NCBI GenBank assembly: GCA_946885765.1
Contig: CAMPHD010000153.1
Location: 1 to 7,620 of the forward strand
DNA length: 7,620 bases
Reading direction: 5' to 3'
Origin: an uncultured Thalassospira sp.
GTDB lineage: Bacteria > Pseudomonadota > Alphaproteobacteria > Rhodospirillales_A > Thalassospiraceae
The position numbers and the translations under genes are program-made. Numbering within the stretch: the first letter of the stretch is position 1; each line of letters begins with the position of its first letter. Shown here in pieces: positions 1 through 6,266 of the stretch. The notes below the pieces were generated by a model, which had not been told where the DNA came from, did not search any database, and saw only the letters and a list, made by a program, of their open reading frames with translations.

Positions 1-2
1 GT

Positions 3-1460
3 CATGAGGTGGTCAAAACGCCCAACATTGATGCGCTGTGTGAAAATGCAGTGGTTTTTGATTCCGCTTATACCAACAGCCCGCTTTGCGCGCCGTCGCG
101 CTTTTGCCTGATGACCGGGCAATTGCCCGGCCGGATCGAGGCCTATGACAACGCATCCGACCTGCCGTCCGATATACCGACCGTGGCACATTACCTGCGG
201 CGTGCCGGATACCGCACCGCCCTTTCGGGCAAGATGCACTTTTGCGGCGCCGATCAGCTTCACGGTTACGAGGACCGCCTGACATCGGATATCTATCCGG
301 CCGATTACGGATGGTATTGCGACTGGGACAATTTCGAGGACCGGCCAAGCTGGTATCACAATATGGGGTCGGTCACGCAGGCCGGGCCGGTTTACCGTTC
401 CAACCAGCTTGATTTCGATGACGAAACCGCGTTCGAGGCGAGGCGTTACCTTTATGACGTCGCGCGCCAGAAAAAACACGATGATCGTCCGTTTTTCCTG
501 ACGGTGTCGTTCACCCATCCGCATGATCCGTATAATGCGCGCCCGGAATTCTGGGACCTTTATGACGGGGTGGAAATTGATCCGGTGCGGGTCAGGATCG
601 ATGATGCGGAACCTGATCCGCATTCACGGCGTTTGCGTCATGTCTATAATCTTGATGAACAGCCGGTTACCGATGACGAAATCCTTCAGGCGCGCCGTGC
701 CTATTATGCTTCGATCAGTTATGTCGACAGTCTGGTCGGGTTACTGATGCAGACCCTGCGCGAAACCGGCATGGACAACGACACGCTGATCGTGTTTAGC
801 GGTGATCACGGCGACATGCTGGGCGAACGCGGCATGTGGTACAAAATGTCGTGGTTTGAACCGAGCGCACGGGTGCCGATGTTCTTTGCCTTTCCGGGGG
901 CAAAGGGACAGAAACGCGTTTCGCAATCGGTGTCGCTGATCGATATTCTGCCAACCCTGCGTGAACTTGCCGGGGATGGATCAGGTGATTTGGCGGTGCA
1001 GATCGATGGCAGAAGTCTGGTGCCGCACATGCAGGGCACCGGCGGCCATGACGAGGTGATTGGCGAATATTGCGGCGAGGGGGCATTGTCCCCGATCATC
1101 ATGATCCGGCGCGGGGCCTATAAATACATCGCATCGGGGATTGATCCCGATATGCTTTATGATCTTGAAAGCGATCCCGATGAAGTGCGCGATTTGATCA
1201 ATGATCCGGCACACGGCGAAATCCGCGATGCGTTTCGTGCCGAACTTGCGGAAAACTGGGATCTGGATGCGTTCCGCAAACGCGTCATCCACAGCCAGAA
1301 ACGCCGCAAGCTGGTTTATGAAGCCCTGACACAAGGGAGGGTTACACCGTGGGATCATCAGCCGAAACGCGATAGTTCGACCATGTATATGCGCAACCAT
1401 CTTGATCTTGATGATGTTGAACTTGACGCGCGTCTGACGGTTCCGGCGGTAGGGGAATGA
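3..1460 (+). CDS. betC: Choline-sulfatase BetC, 5' end cut by window edge
   Basis: Cytoplasmic type I sulfatase that hydrolyses choline-O-sulfate to choline and sulfate, feeding glycine betaine synthesis or use of choline as C, N and S source. The frame is open to the left edge, reading His-Glu-Val-Val-Lys-Thr-Pro-Asn-Ile-Asp. Counting from the GTG at 9, the sulfatase signature CAPSR begins at Cys27 (codon 87-89), the residue matured to formylglycine. Further hallmarks are the GKMH motif (74-77), HPH (170-172), the metal-binding GDHGD with Asp266-His267, and Lys279. The C-terminal tail, from about residue 415, resembles the choline-sulfatase-specific C-terminal domain that helps form the oligomer in the rhizobial enzyme. 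About 25-30 N-terminal residues, including the first metal-binding Asp, lie outside the window. The GTG at 9 is an internal Val codon, not a start. The gene ends 41 nt before choX with no terminator between, so the two are probably one operon. The choline-sulfatase call is firm; a related sulfatase specificity is the only alternative. Confidence 0.93.
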   Translation, partial: HEVVKTPNIDALCENAVVFDSAYTNSPLCAPSRFCLMTGQLPGRIEAYDNASDLPSDIPTVAHYLRRAGYRTALSGKMHFCGADQLHGYEDRLTSDIYPADYGWYCDWDNFEDRPSWYHNMGSVTQAGPVYRSNQLDFDDETAFEARRYLYDVARQKKHDDRPFFLTVSFTHPHDPYNARPEFWDLYDGVEIDPVRVRIDDAEPDPHSRRLRHVYNLDEQPVTDDEILQARRAYYASISYVDSLVGLLMQTLRETGMDNDTLIVFSGDHGDMLGERGMWYKMSWFEPSARVPMFFAFPGAKGQKRVSQSVSLIDILPTLRELAGDGSGDLAVQIDGRSLVPHMQGTGGHDEVIGEYCGEGALSPIIMIRRGAYKYIASGIDPDMLYDLESDPDEVRDLINDPAHGEIRDAFRAELAENWDLDAFRKRVIHSQKRRKLVYEALTQGRVTPWDHQPKRDSSTMYMRNHLDLDDVELDARLTVPAVGE

Positions 1461-1488
1461 ACGGCCGGAACAGCAATTAACCAATCAG

Positions 1489-1495
1489 AAGGAGG
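1489..1495 (+). promoter_or_regulatory. Strong Shine-Dalgarno of choX
   Basis: AAGGAGG lies 6 nt before the choX ATG and is close to a full match to the anti-Shine-Dalgarno. It fixes the choX start at 1502 and suggests that the binding protein is translated strongly, as expected for a periplasmic component made in excess. Confidence 0.85.
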
Positions 1496-1501
1496 CAAAA
1501 A

Positions 1502-2455
1502 ATGAAAAAAACAGGACTTTTGGGGATGATGGCGATCGGTGTTGCACTGGCCGGGTTTGGCCAGACGACGCCTGCAAGTGCTGCAGATGCCGCCTGCGAT
1601 ACCGTGGTGTTTTCCGACCCGCAATGGACCGACATCACATCGACCAATGCGCTGACCGGTGTGGTGCTTGAAGCATTGGGCTATCAGCAGAAAGTTGAAA
1701 CCATTTCCGTGCCGGTGACCTTTGAAATGCTGGGTGCCGGGGAAGTCGACGTGTTTCAGGGCAACTGGATGCCCGCCCAGCAGAAATTCGTTGATGCGGC
1801 GGACAAAAAGGGCGGTATTGAAAATCTGGGTGTGAACCTGAAGGGGGCGAAATTCACGCTTGCCGTGCCGGAATATGTTGCCGCCGAAGGGATCAAAAGC
1901 TTTGCCGATCTGGGCGCACATGGTGAAGAGTTCGATCACAAGATTTACGGCATTGAGCCGGGCGCACCGGCCAACCAGTTGATCCAGAAAATGATCGATT
2001 CCGGTGATTTCGGTCTTGAGGGTTGGGAACTTGTCGAAAGCAGCGAACAGGCGATGCTGGCACAGGCCAAGCGCCTTGAACGCGGCGAAGACTGGATCGT
2101 GTTCCTGGCATGGGCACCGCATCCGATGAACAACCAGTTCGACCTGACCTATCTTGAAGGTGGCGATGATTATTTCGGCCCGAATTACGGCGGGGCGGAT
2201 GTCTATACGCTGGTACGCGGCGACTTTGCCAAGGCCTGCCCGAATGTTGGCAAGCTGCTTGATAATGTCAGTTTCACCCTTGATATGGAAAACACCATGA
2301 TGGGGATGATCATCAATGACGGCATGGCACCCAATGATGCCGCGACCAAGCTTCTGAAAGAAGACCCGTCGGTTCTTGATGCGTGGCTTGCGGGTGTGAC
2401 CACCAAGGATGGCGACGACGGACTGGCCGCGGTCAAGGACGCACTTGGCGTCTGA
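1502..2455 (+). CDS. choX: Periplasmic choline-binding protein of an ABC transporter (ChoX-like)
   Basis: This is a substrate-binding protein of the OpuAC/ProX superfamily, choline ABC transporter branch. It captures choline or a related quaternary amine in the periplasm for an ABC importer. The 317 residues begin with a Sec signal peptide: MKK, a hydrophobic core over residues 5-20, and an ASA cleavage site at 25-27. In the mature part, Trp42, Asp44, Trp89 (in GNWMP) and Trp204 (in AWAPHPMN) match, at a one-residue offset, the Trp43, Asp45, Trp90 and Trp205 choline-pocket residues known in Sinorhizobium ChoX. Where that offset predicts Tyr119 and Asn156, this protein has Phe118 and Ala155, with Asn158 nearby, so the ligand could differ somewhat. 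The C-terminal FGPNYGGA stretch (225-232) and the GVTTKDGDDGLAAV ending are also typical of the family. It lies 41 nt after betC and is followed by a terminator; no permease or ATPase gene (choW, choV) follows. It most likely serves choline released outside the cell, or the betC substrate itself; the ligand is inferred from the family and neighbour. Confidence 0.9.
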   Translation: MKKTGLLGMMAIGVALAGFGQTTPASAADAACDTVVFSDPQWTDITSTNALTGVVLEALGYQQKVETISVPVTFEMLGAGEVDVFQGNWMPAQQKFVDAADKKGGIENLGVNLKGAKFTLAVPEYVAAEGIKSFADLGAHGEEFDHKIYGIEPGAPANQLIQKMIDSGDFGLEGWELVESSEQAMLAQAKRLERGEDWIVFLAWAPHPMNNQFDLTYLEGGDDYFGPNYGGADVYTLVRGDFAKACPNVGKLLDNVSFTLDMENTMMGMIINDGMAPNDAATKLLKEDPSVLDAWLAGVTTKDGDDGLAAVKDALGV

Positions 2456-2483
2456 GACAGGCGGACATCGTAACCGGATTTGC

Positions 2484-2515
2484 AAAACCGCCCGTAACAT
2501 TATGGGCGGTTTTTT
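2484..2515 (+). terminator. Rho-independent terminator after choX
   Basis: A 10-bp stem, AAAACCGCCC (2484-2493) with GGGCGGTTTT (2504-2513), is continued by T residues to 2515. The ten-nucleotide loop could pair further to leave a 4-nt loop. It starts 28 nt after the choX stop and closes the betC-choX transcript. Confidence 0.9.
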
Positions 2516-2527
2516 GCATTTCGCGGC

Positions 2528-2544
2528 AAAAGGTAATACCAATT
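2528..2544 (+). promoter_or_regulatory. Candidate GntR/LldR-type operator upstream of the D-lactate dehydrogenase
   Basis: The sequence AAAAGGTAATACCAATT contains the palindrome GGTA-A-TACC (2532-2540). It matches 12 of 14 specified positions of the AATTGGTNNNACCAATT pattern bound by FadR-subfamily GntR regulators such as PdhR and LldR. Its place, just after the choX terminator and about 100 nt before a D-lactate dehydrogenase-type gene, suits a lactate- or pyruvate-responsive regulator. No regulator gene of this family is in the window and no clear -35/-10 pair could be assigned, so this is a pattern match only. A short palindrome of this kind can also arise by chance. Confidence 0.4.
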
Positions 2545-2582
2545 TGGGATGTATCGGATTAGGCTGGGGGCCAAATTTTTGA

Positions 2583-2617
2583 CCTGCCGGTCATGCGCCC
2601 CGTCTGATTCCGGCAGG
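2583..2617 (+). other. GC-rich inverted repeat in the D-lactate dehydrogenase leader
   Basis: CCTGCCGG (2583-2590) and CCGGCAGG (2610-2617) form a perfect 8-bp inverted repeat around a 19-nt loop. It ends 27 nt before the ATG at 2645 and about 15 nt before the AGAGGA ribosome-binding site. No T-tract follows, so it is not an intrinsic terminator. It could be an mRNA leader structure or a protein-binding site; its role is unknown. Confidence 0.45.
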
Positions 2618-2644
2618 CTGCCACCGAAGACCAAGAGGAACGTC

Positions 2645-4048
2645 ATGTCCCATCGCCAATATGACCGCATTGAAACCCCCGAAAGCCTGATCGCGTCCCT
2701 GCGCGATATGCTGGGGGATCGCCTGTCGACCGCCGCCGCCGTTCTCGAACAGCATGGCAAGGATGAAAGCTGGCACGTGGCATCCCCGCCCGATGCGGTG
2801 GTTTTTGCCACCTCGACCGAGGAAGTCGCGAAGGTCGTGACACTTTGTGCCGAACATAACGTGCCGATCGTGCCGTTTGGCACCGGGTCGTCGCTTGAGG
2901 GGCATGTCGCGGCACTGCGCGGGGGGATCTGTATTGATCTTTCGCGGATGGATGCGATCCTTGAGGTCAATAACGAGGACCTTGATTGCCGGGTTCAGGC
3001 CGGGGTGACGCGCGAACAGCTTAACGATCATCTGCGCGATACCGGTCTGTTTTTCCCGATTGATCCGGGGGCGAATGCGTCGATTGGCGGCATGACGGCA
3101 ACGCGCGCATCGGGCACCAATGCGGTGCGTTATGGCACCATGCGAGACAATGTTTTGAACCTTACCGTCGTCACACCGGATGGCAAGATCATCAAGACCG
3201 CCAACCGGGCGCGCAAATCATCGGCAGGTTACGACCTGACGCGCCTGTTTGTCGGGTCCGAAGGTACGCTTGGCGTGATCACCGAAATCGCATTGAAGCT
3301 GTATGGCATCCCCGAAGCGATGTCGGCGGCAGTCTGTGCGTTTCCGAGTGTTGATGCGGCGGTCGATACCGTGATCCTGACCATTCAGGCGGGTATTCCG
3401 GTGGCGCGCATCGAGTTTCTGGACGAGATGCAAATCCGCGCGATCAACAATTATTCCAAGACCGATCACAAGGAAGCCCCGACGCTGTTTTTCGAGTTCC
3501 ATGGCACCGAAGCGGGCGTGAAGGAACAGGCGGAATTTGTTCAGTCGGTTGCCGAGGAATTTGGTGCCGAGGAATTCCAGTGGGCGACCCGTCAGGAAGA
3601 CCGCAACAAATTGTGGGCGGCACGCCACAAGGCGTATTACGCGTCGCTGCAGCTTGAACCGGGCAAGGCCGGGATGCCGACTGACGTTTGCGTGCCGATT
3701 TCAAAACTGGCCGAGGCGATCCGCGAAACGCGGGCCGATTGTGATGCCAGCCCGCTGACCTGCACGATTGTCGGCCATGTGGGTGATGGCAATTTCCATA
3801 CCCTGATTCTGCTGGACCCCGAAGATGAAGGCCAGATGGCCGAAGCCAAACGCCTGCATGATCGCATGGTCGAACGTGCGCTTAAACTGGGCGGGACCTG
3901 CACCGGCGAACATGGCATCGGTTATGGCAAGCTTGATTTCATGGAAGCCGAACATGGCCCGGATACGATTGCCCTGATGCGCGCGATCAAATCGGCGATT
4001 GATCCCAAAGGATTGATGAACCCGGGCAAGCTGATACCGGGGCTTTGA
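2645..4048 (+). CDS. dld: FAD-dependent D-lactate dehydrogenase (cytochrome type) / FAD-linked oxidase
   Basis: A flavoprotein of the GlcD/DLD family that oxidises a D-2-hydroxyacid, most likely D-lactate to pyruvate, passing electrons to cytochrome c or quinone. The protein is 467 residues, normal for the family. The N-terminal PCMH-type FAD-binding domain (about 45-225) shows PFGTGSSLEGH (77-87), NASIGGMTATRASGTNAVRYG (starting at 144) and the GYDLTRLFVGSEGTLGVITE block from 195. The C-terminal FAD-oxidase domain has the metal/substrate motif GHVGDGNFH (377-385), GEHGIGYGK (421-429) and the closing MNPGKLIP. The start at 2645 is chosen because AGAGGA lies a few nt upstream and homology begins here; the frame is open from 2549, but that extension looks non-coding. 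It stands alone between two terminators, with a candidate LldR-type operator and a leader hairpin upstream. Glycolate or another 2-hydroxyacid is possible, but the ATRASGTNAVRYGTMR stretch favours the D-lactate dehydrogenase branch. Confidence 0.85.
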   Translation: MSHRQYDRIETPESLIASLRDMLGDRLSTAAAVLEQHGKDESWHVASPPDAVVFATSTEEVAKVVTLCAEHNVPIVPFGTGSSLEGHVAALRGGICIDLSRMDAILEVNNEDLDCRVQAGVTREQLNDHLRDTGLFFPIDPGANASIGGMTATRASGTNAVRYGTMRDNVLNLTVVTPDGKIIKTANRARKSSAGYDLTRLFVGSEGTLGVITEIALKLYGIPEAMSAAVCAFPSVDAAVDTVILTIQAGIPVARIEFLDEMQIRAINNYSKTDHKEAPTLFFEFHGTEAGVKEQAEFVQSVAEEFGAEEFQWATRQEDRNKLWAARHKAYYASLQLEPGKAGMPTDVCVPISKLAEAIRETRADCDASPLTCTIVGHVGDGNFHTLILLDPEDEGQMAEAKRLHDRMVERALKLGGTCTGEHGIGYGKLDFMEAEHGPDTIALMRAIKSAIDPKGLMNPGKLIPGL

Positions 4049-4073
4049 GATCGTCCGATCTGTCAGAGAAATG

Positions 4074-4102
4074 AAAACGGGGCCCAAGTGGCCCCGTTTT
4101 TT
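4074..4102 (+). terminator. Rho-independent terminator after the D-lactate dehydrogenase gene
   Basis: An 11-bp stem, AAAACGGGGCC (4074-4084) with GGCCCCGTTTT (4090-4100), has a 5-nt loop and a six-T run (4097-4102). It lies between convergent genes. On the minus strand the stem is followed by only four T residues, so it could also stop the lpxR transcript, less efficiently. Confidence 0.9.
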
Positions 4103-4118
4103 ATTTGATCGTATCGGA

Positions 4119-5204
4119 TCAGAACCGGAAGGAGACGGAGAGCGAGCCGAACTGATCGCCCTTGTCCTGGCCTTCGAATTCGGCGGTGCGATAGACGTGG
4201 GTGTAGGTGAAGCGGGCCTGTCCGACGATGATGGCGAAACCGATTTGCAGATCGCCGACCAGCGGTTCCTTGTCGACGGAATTGCTGTCCTTGAAGGTGT
4301 TGCCATCAAGGGTGATGTCACGCAGTACCCAGCGACCCGCAGCCCCGGCAAACAGATAGCCGCTGATGGGCACGCCTTCGGTGTCGGGTGCGAAGAAGTC
4401 CGATCCCGGAAGGCTTGGGCGGATGCGCGGCGGGCCGTAATCCGCCGGAAGGTCAAAGCCCAGCCGGAACATGGTCCCAACTTCGGCATTGGTATAGGCG
4501 TTACCCAGCATGAAACCGGCATGCGGGGTGGCGTCATATTCAAGGCCCAGTACATCGCCTTCGAACCAGCTTCGGTATTTGCGTTCATAGGCCAGGTTGA
4601 CAATCGGTTCGTTGCGGATCTGGTTGTCCCAGCCCTGGGGTTCCGGGCTGTCGATCATTTTATGAACGACTTTCTGGGTATTGTCGGCGAAGGATGCCGG
4701 GCCGACGACGCCAAGGGTCAGTTCAAGCGTATCGATGCGCGAATAGTCGCTGTCGCCTTCGCGCTGCAATCCGGTATCGGACAAAAGCCCGACACTGCCA
4801 TAAAGCAGACCAGCCCACGGGCGGTCATCGGGCTGGTTTTCAGCAATGGTGATGTCGTTTGGTGTGAACATGCTTTGCCCGATGGCGTAGCTGGTGCGGA
4901 TGCGACCGTTCGATGCGAAAAACGGCACGGCCTTGGCTGCACTCAGAACCGGTTCGGGCGCGCTGTCTTCGGGGGAGACGAAGGCAAGCCGCACGCCATT
5001 GGTGTAATGCTGGTCCTGATTGTTCTTGGTGAACAGATCGTTTTCAATCGACAGCGAGACACCCCATTTATCATCGGGGGTGCGCATTGATTGCGGGCCG
5101 GATGCGGTGTCCTGCTGGGCATGTGCGATATTGGTAATGGTCAGGGCACCAAGGACGGGCAGTGATGCCAGAAGGCGTGTCGAAACGGTTTTGGGCGATG
5201 TCAT
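4119..5204 (-). CDS. lpxR: LpxR-like outer-membrane lipid A 3'-O-deacylase (DUF2219 family)
   Basis: Probable outer-membrane beta-barrel enzyme of the LpxR family, which removes the 3'-acyloxyacyl chain of lipid A and so remodels endotoxin. The 361-residue precursor has a signal peptide with an AHA cleavage site (27-29). Family hallmarks follow: SIENDLF with Asn55-Asp56, QHYTNGVRL (65-73), and a GPAS...TQKVVHKMI...PQGWDNQIRNE block (168-199) containing His181. Asn55, Asp56 and His181 are the likely counterparts of the Asn-Asp pair and His of the Salmonella LpxR active site. The chain ends in alternating residues with a C-terminal Phe (SVSFRF), the usual outer-membrane assembly signal. The start overlaps the upstream LysR stop as ATGA, and only a weak Shine-Dalgarno is visible, pointing to translational coupling. 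Enzyme activity is inferred from family; some DUF2219 members are uncharacterised, so the exact lipid substrate is uncertain. Confidence 0.8.
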   Translation of the reverse strand: MTSPKTVSTRLLASLPVLGALTITNIAHAQQDTASGPQSMRTPDDKWGVSLSIENDLFTKNNQDQHYTNGVRLAFVSPEDSAPEPVLSAAKAVPFFASNGRIRTSYAIGQSMFTPNDITIAENQPDDRPWAGLLYGSVGLLSDTGLQREGDSDYSRIDTLELTLGVVGPASFADNTQKVVHKMIDSPEPQGWDNQIRNEPIVNLAYERKYRSWFEGDVLGLEYDATPHAGFMLGNAYTNAEVGTMFRLGFDLPADYGPPRIRPSLPGSDFFAPDTEGVPISGYLFAGAAGRWVLRDITLDGNTFKDSNSVDKEPLVGDLQIGFAIIVGQARFTYTHVYRTAEFEGQDKGDQFGSLSVSFRF

Positions 5205-6109
5205 CGAATGCTCTGATCACTATTTGCGCGTAATTTCCGGGCCATGAAATCAATCACGGTTCTGATCTTACGCAGTTTATGACGTTGCGGTGCACATAAT
5301 GCGAAAAGTCCCAGTTCGCGCGGGGCGAAATCATCCAGCAGGCTTACGAGGTGGCCATCCTGCAGCAAATCCGCGACAACCAGTCGGGGTGTCAGCGTGA
5401 TCCCGCAACCTTGCAGCAGTGCGTCACGCTTCGCAAGGCTGCTGTTGACATAAAAGCGGCCCTTGACCTGAACGTTGCGTTCATTTTCACCATCGGAGAA
5501 AGTCCAGAAACCCGGGCGACTGTCATTGGTATAGACAAAGCAGTTGTGGTTCAAAAGATCCTCGGGCTTTTCGAGTGCGGGAGATTTGGCAAGATAGGCG
5601 GGGCTTGCGCATAAGACTCTGGAATAGCCGCATAATCGCCGGGCAATAAGGCTTGAATTGGGCAATGCCTCACTGATCCGAAGGGCGATATCAAAGCCTT
5701 CGTCAATCAGATCGACGACCTTGTCATTCAGTTCAAGTTCGATGGTCAGTTCGGGATAGGCATCGATCATTTCGGCAATCATCGGGGACAGTTGCCGGAT
5801 GCCAAACGACATCGGGGCGGCAATGCGCACCCGCCCGCTCGGGCCATCGTTAAGGTCGCGCACGGTTTCATCGGCATCGGCCATGTCATCAAGAATACCG
5901 GCAATCCGGCCAAGATAGGTTTCGCCCGCCTCGGTCAGGCTCATACGCCGCGTGGTGCGCGCGATCAGTTGCACGCCAAGCTGGTCTTCAAGGGCGTTGA
6001 TATGCTTGGTCATCGAGCCGGGCGTCATGTTGAGTTCGCGGGCGGCGGCGGCAAATGTACCGCGTTCGGCGATTTTGCGAAAACATTCCAGTGCGCGCAG
6101 GCGGTCCAT
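5201..6109 (-). CDS. LysR-type transcriptional regulator (CrgA-like)
   Basis: A full-length LysR-family regulator of 302 residues. The N-terminal winged helix-turn-helix covers about residues 3-60, with the typical FRKIAERGTFAAAARELN and GSMTKHINALEDQLGVQLI helices followed by RTTRRMSLTEAG. A linker helix runs to about 88, then the periplasmic-binding-protein-like effector domain from about 92 to 292, with the GFDIALRI motif (138-145) common in the CrgA-like group. The ATG at 6109 has only a modest GGGG-type ribosome-binding site. Its stop codon shares four bases with the start of the lpxR-like gene, so the two form one transcription unit. It is divergent from the EamA transporter, with a palindrome between them that fits the LysR T-N11-A rule. 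The common arrangement would have it control the transporter and itself, and here by co-transcription possibly the deacylase. The effector molecule cannot be told from sequence. Confidence 0.93.
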   Translation of the reverse strand: MDRLRALECFRKIAERGTFAAAARELNMTPGSMTKHINALEDQLGVQLIARTTRRMSLTEAGETYLGRIAGILDDMADADETVRDLNDGPSGRVRIAAPMSFGIRQLSPMIAEMIDAYPELTIELELNDKVVDLIDEGFDIALRISEALPNSSLIARRLCGYSRVLCASPAYLAKSPALEKPEDLLNHNCFVYTNDSRPGFWTFSDGENERNVQVKGRFYVNSSLAKRDALLQGCGITLTPRLVVADLLQDGHLVSLLDDFAPRELGLFALCAPQRHKLRKIRTVIDFMARKLRANSDQSIR

Positions 6110-6135
6110 TCATAGCCCCGTGAATTCATCCGATA

Positions 6136-6152
6136 ATTTCCATATTGGAAAT
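6136..6152. promoter_or_regulatory. Candidate LysR-type operator in the divergent promoter region
   Basis: ATTTCCA-TAT-TGGAAAT is a 17-nt palindrome with perfect 7-bp arms and contains T-N11-A (T6137, A6149), the classical LysR box. It sits 27 nt upstream of the LysR start and about 115 nt upstream of the EamA start, where it could serve autoregulation and control of the divergent gene. The flanking -35/-10 elements could not be assigned with confidence; a TAGGGT at 6197-6202 is a weak -10 candidate for the plus-strand gene. Confidence 0.65.
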
Positions 6153-6218
6153 AAACTACGATCAAATACCGGCAAGATCGACTGGTAATGTTGTGCTAGG
6201 GTGCGGAAAATTGAAATT

Positions 6219-6253
6219 GCCTGCGCGCCCCACAACTCTGCGCAGGCCGGAGG
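6219..6253 (+). promoter_or_regulatory. Leader hairpin abutting the Shine-Dalgarno of the EamA gene
   Basis: GCCTGCGC (6219-6226) and GCGCAGGC (6240-6247) form a perfect 8-bp stem around a 13-nt loop. One base after it lies GGAGG (6249-6253), part of GGAGGAAGG, the ribosome-binding site for the ATG at 6267. The Shine-Dalgarno supports that start over the upstream in-frame GTG at 6201. A hairpin touching the ribosome-binding site could affect initiation, but no competing fold was established. Confidence 0.55.
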
Positions 6254-6266
6254 AAGGATCAAGACC

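Noticed and set aside
9..11. GTG as the start of the choline-sulfatase gene
   Set aside because: The frame stays open to the window edge and the residues before it (His-Glu-Val) continue the sulfatase homology, so this is an internal Val and the gene is simply cut.
1358..2542. Long antisense open frame (394 codons) opposite choX
   Set aside because: It is a shadow of the choX reading frame in high-GC DNA; no recognisable domain, and the plus-strand gene has a signal peptide, ribosome-binding site and family motifs.
2541..2577. Inverted repeat AATTTGG/CCAAATT followed by T residues
   Set aside because: The stem is AT-rich, only 7 bp, with a 23-nt loop; too weak to call an attenuator or terminator.
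2549..2644. N-terminal extension of the D-lactate dehydrogenase from an ATG at 2549
   Set aside because: The extension overlaps the leader hairpin, looks unlike protein of this family, and a ribosome-binding site supports the ATG at 2645.
4071..5090. Long plus-strand open frame opposite the lpxR-like gene
   Set aside because: It begins inside the terminator, has no family motifs, and the minus-strand gene is clearly the real one.
6159..6180. CGATC/GATCG inverted repeat in the divergent promoter region
   Set aside because: Only 5 bp and common by chance; the 17-nt palindrome nearby is a much stronger operator candidate.
6201..6266. GTG at 6201 as the start of the EamA transporter
   Set aside because: It has no good Shine-Dalgarno, would translate through the leader hairpin, and the ATG at 6267 has GGAGG at proper spacing.
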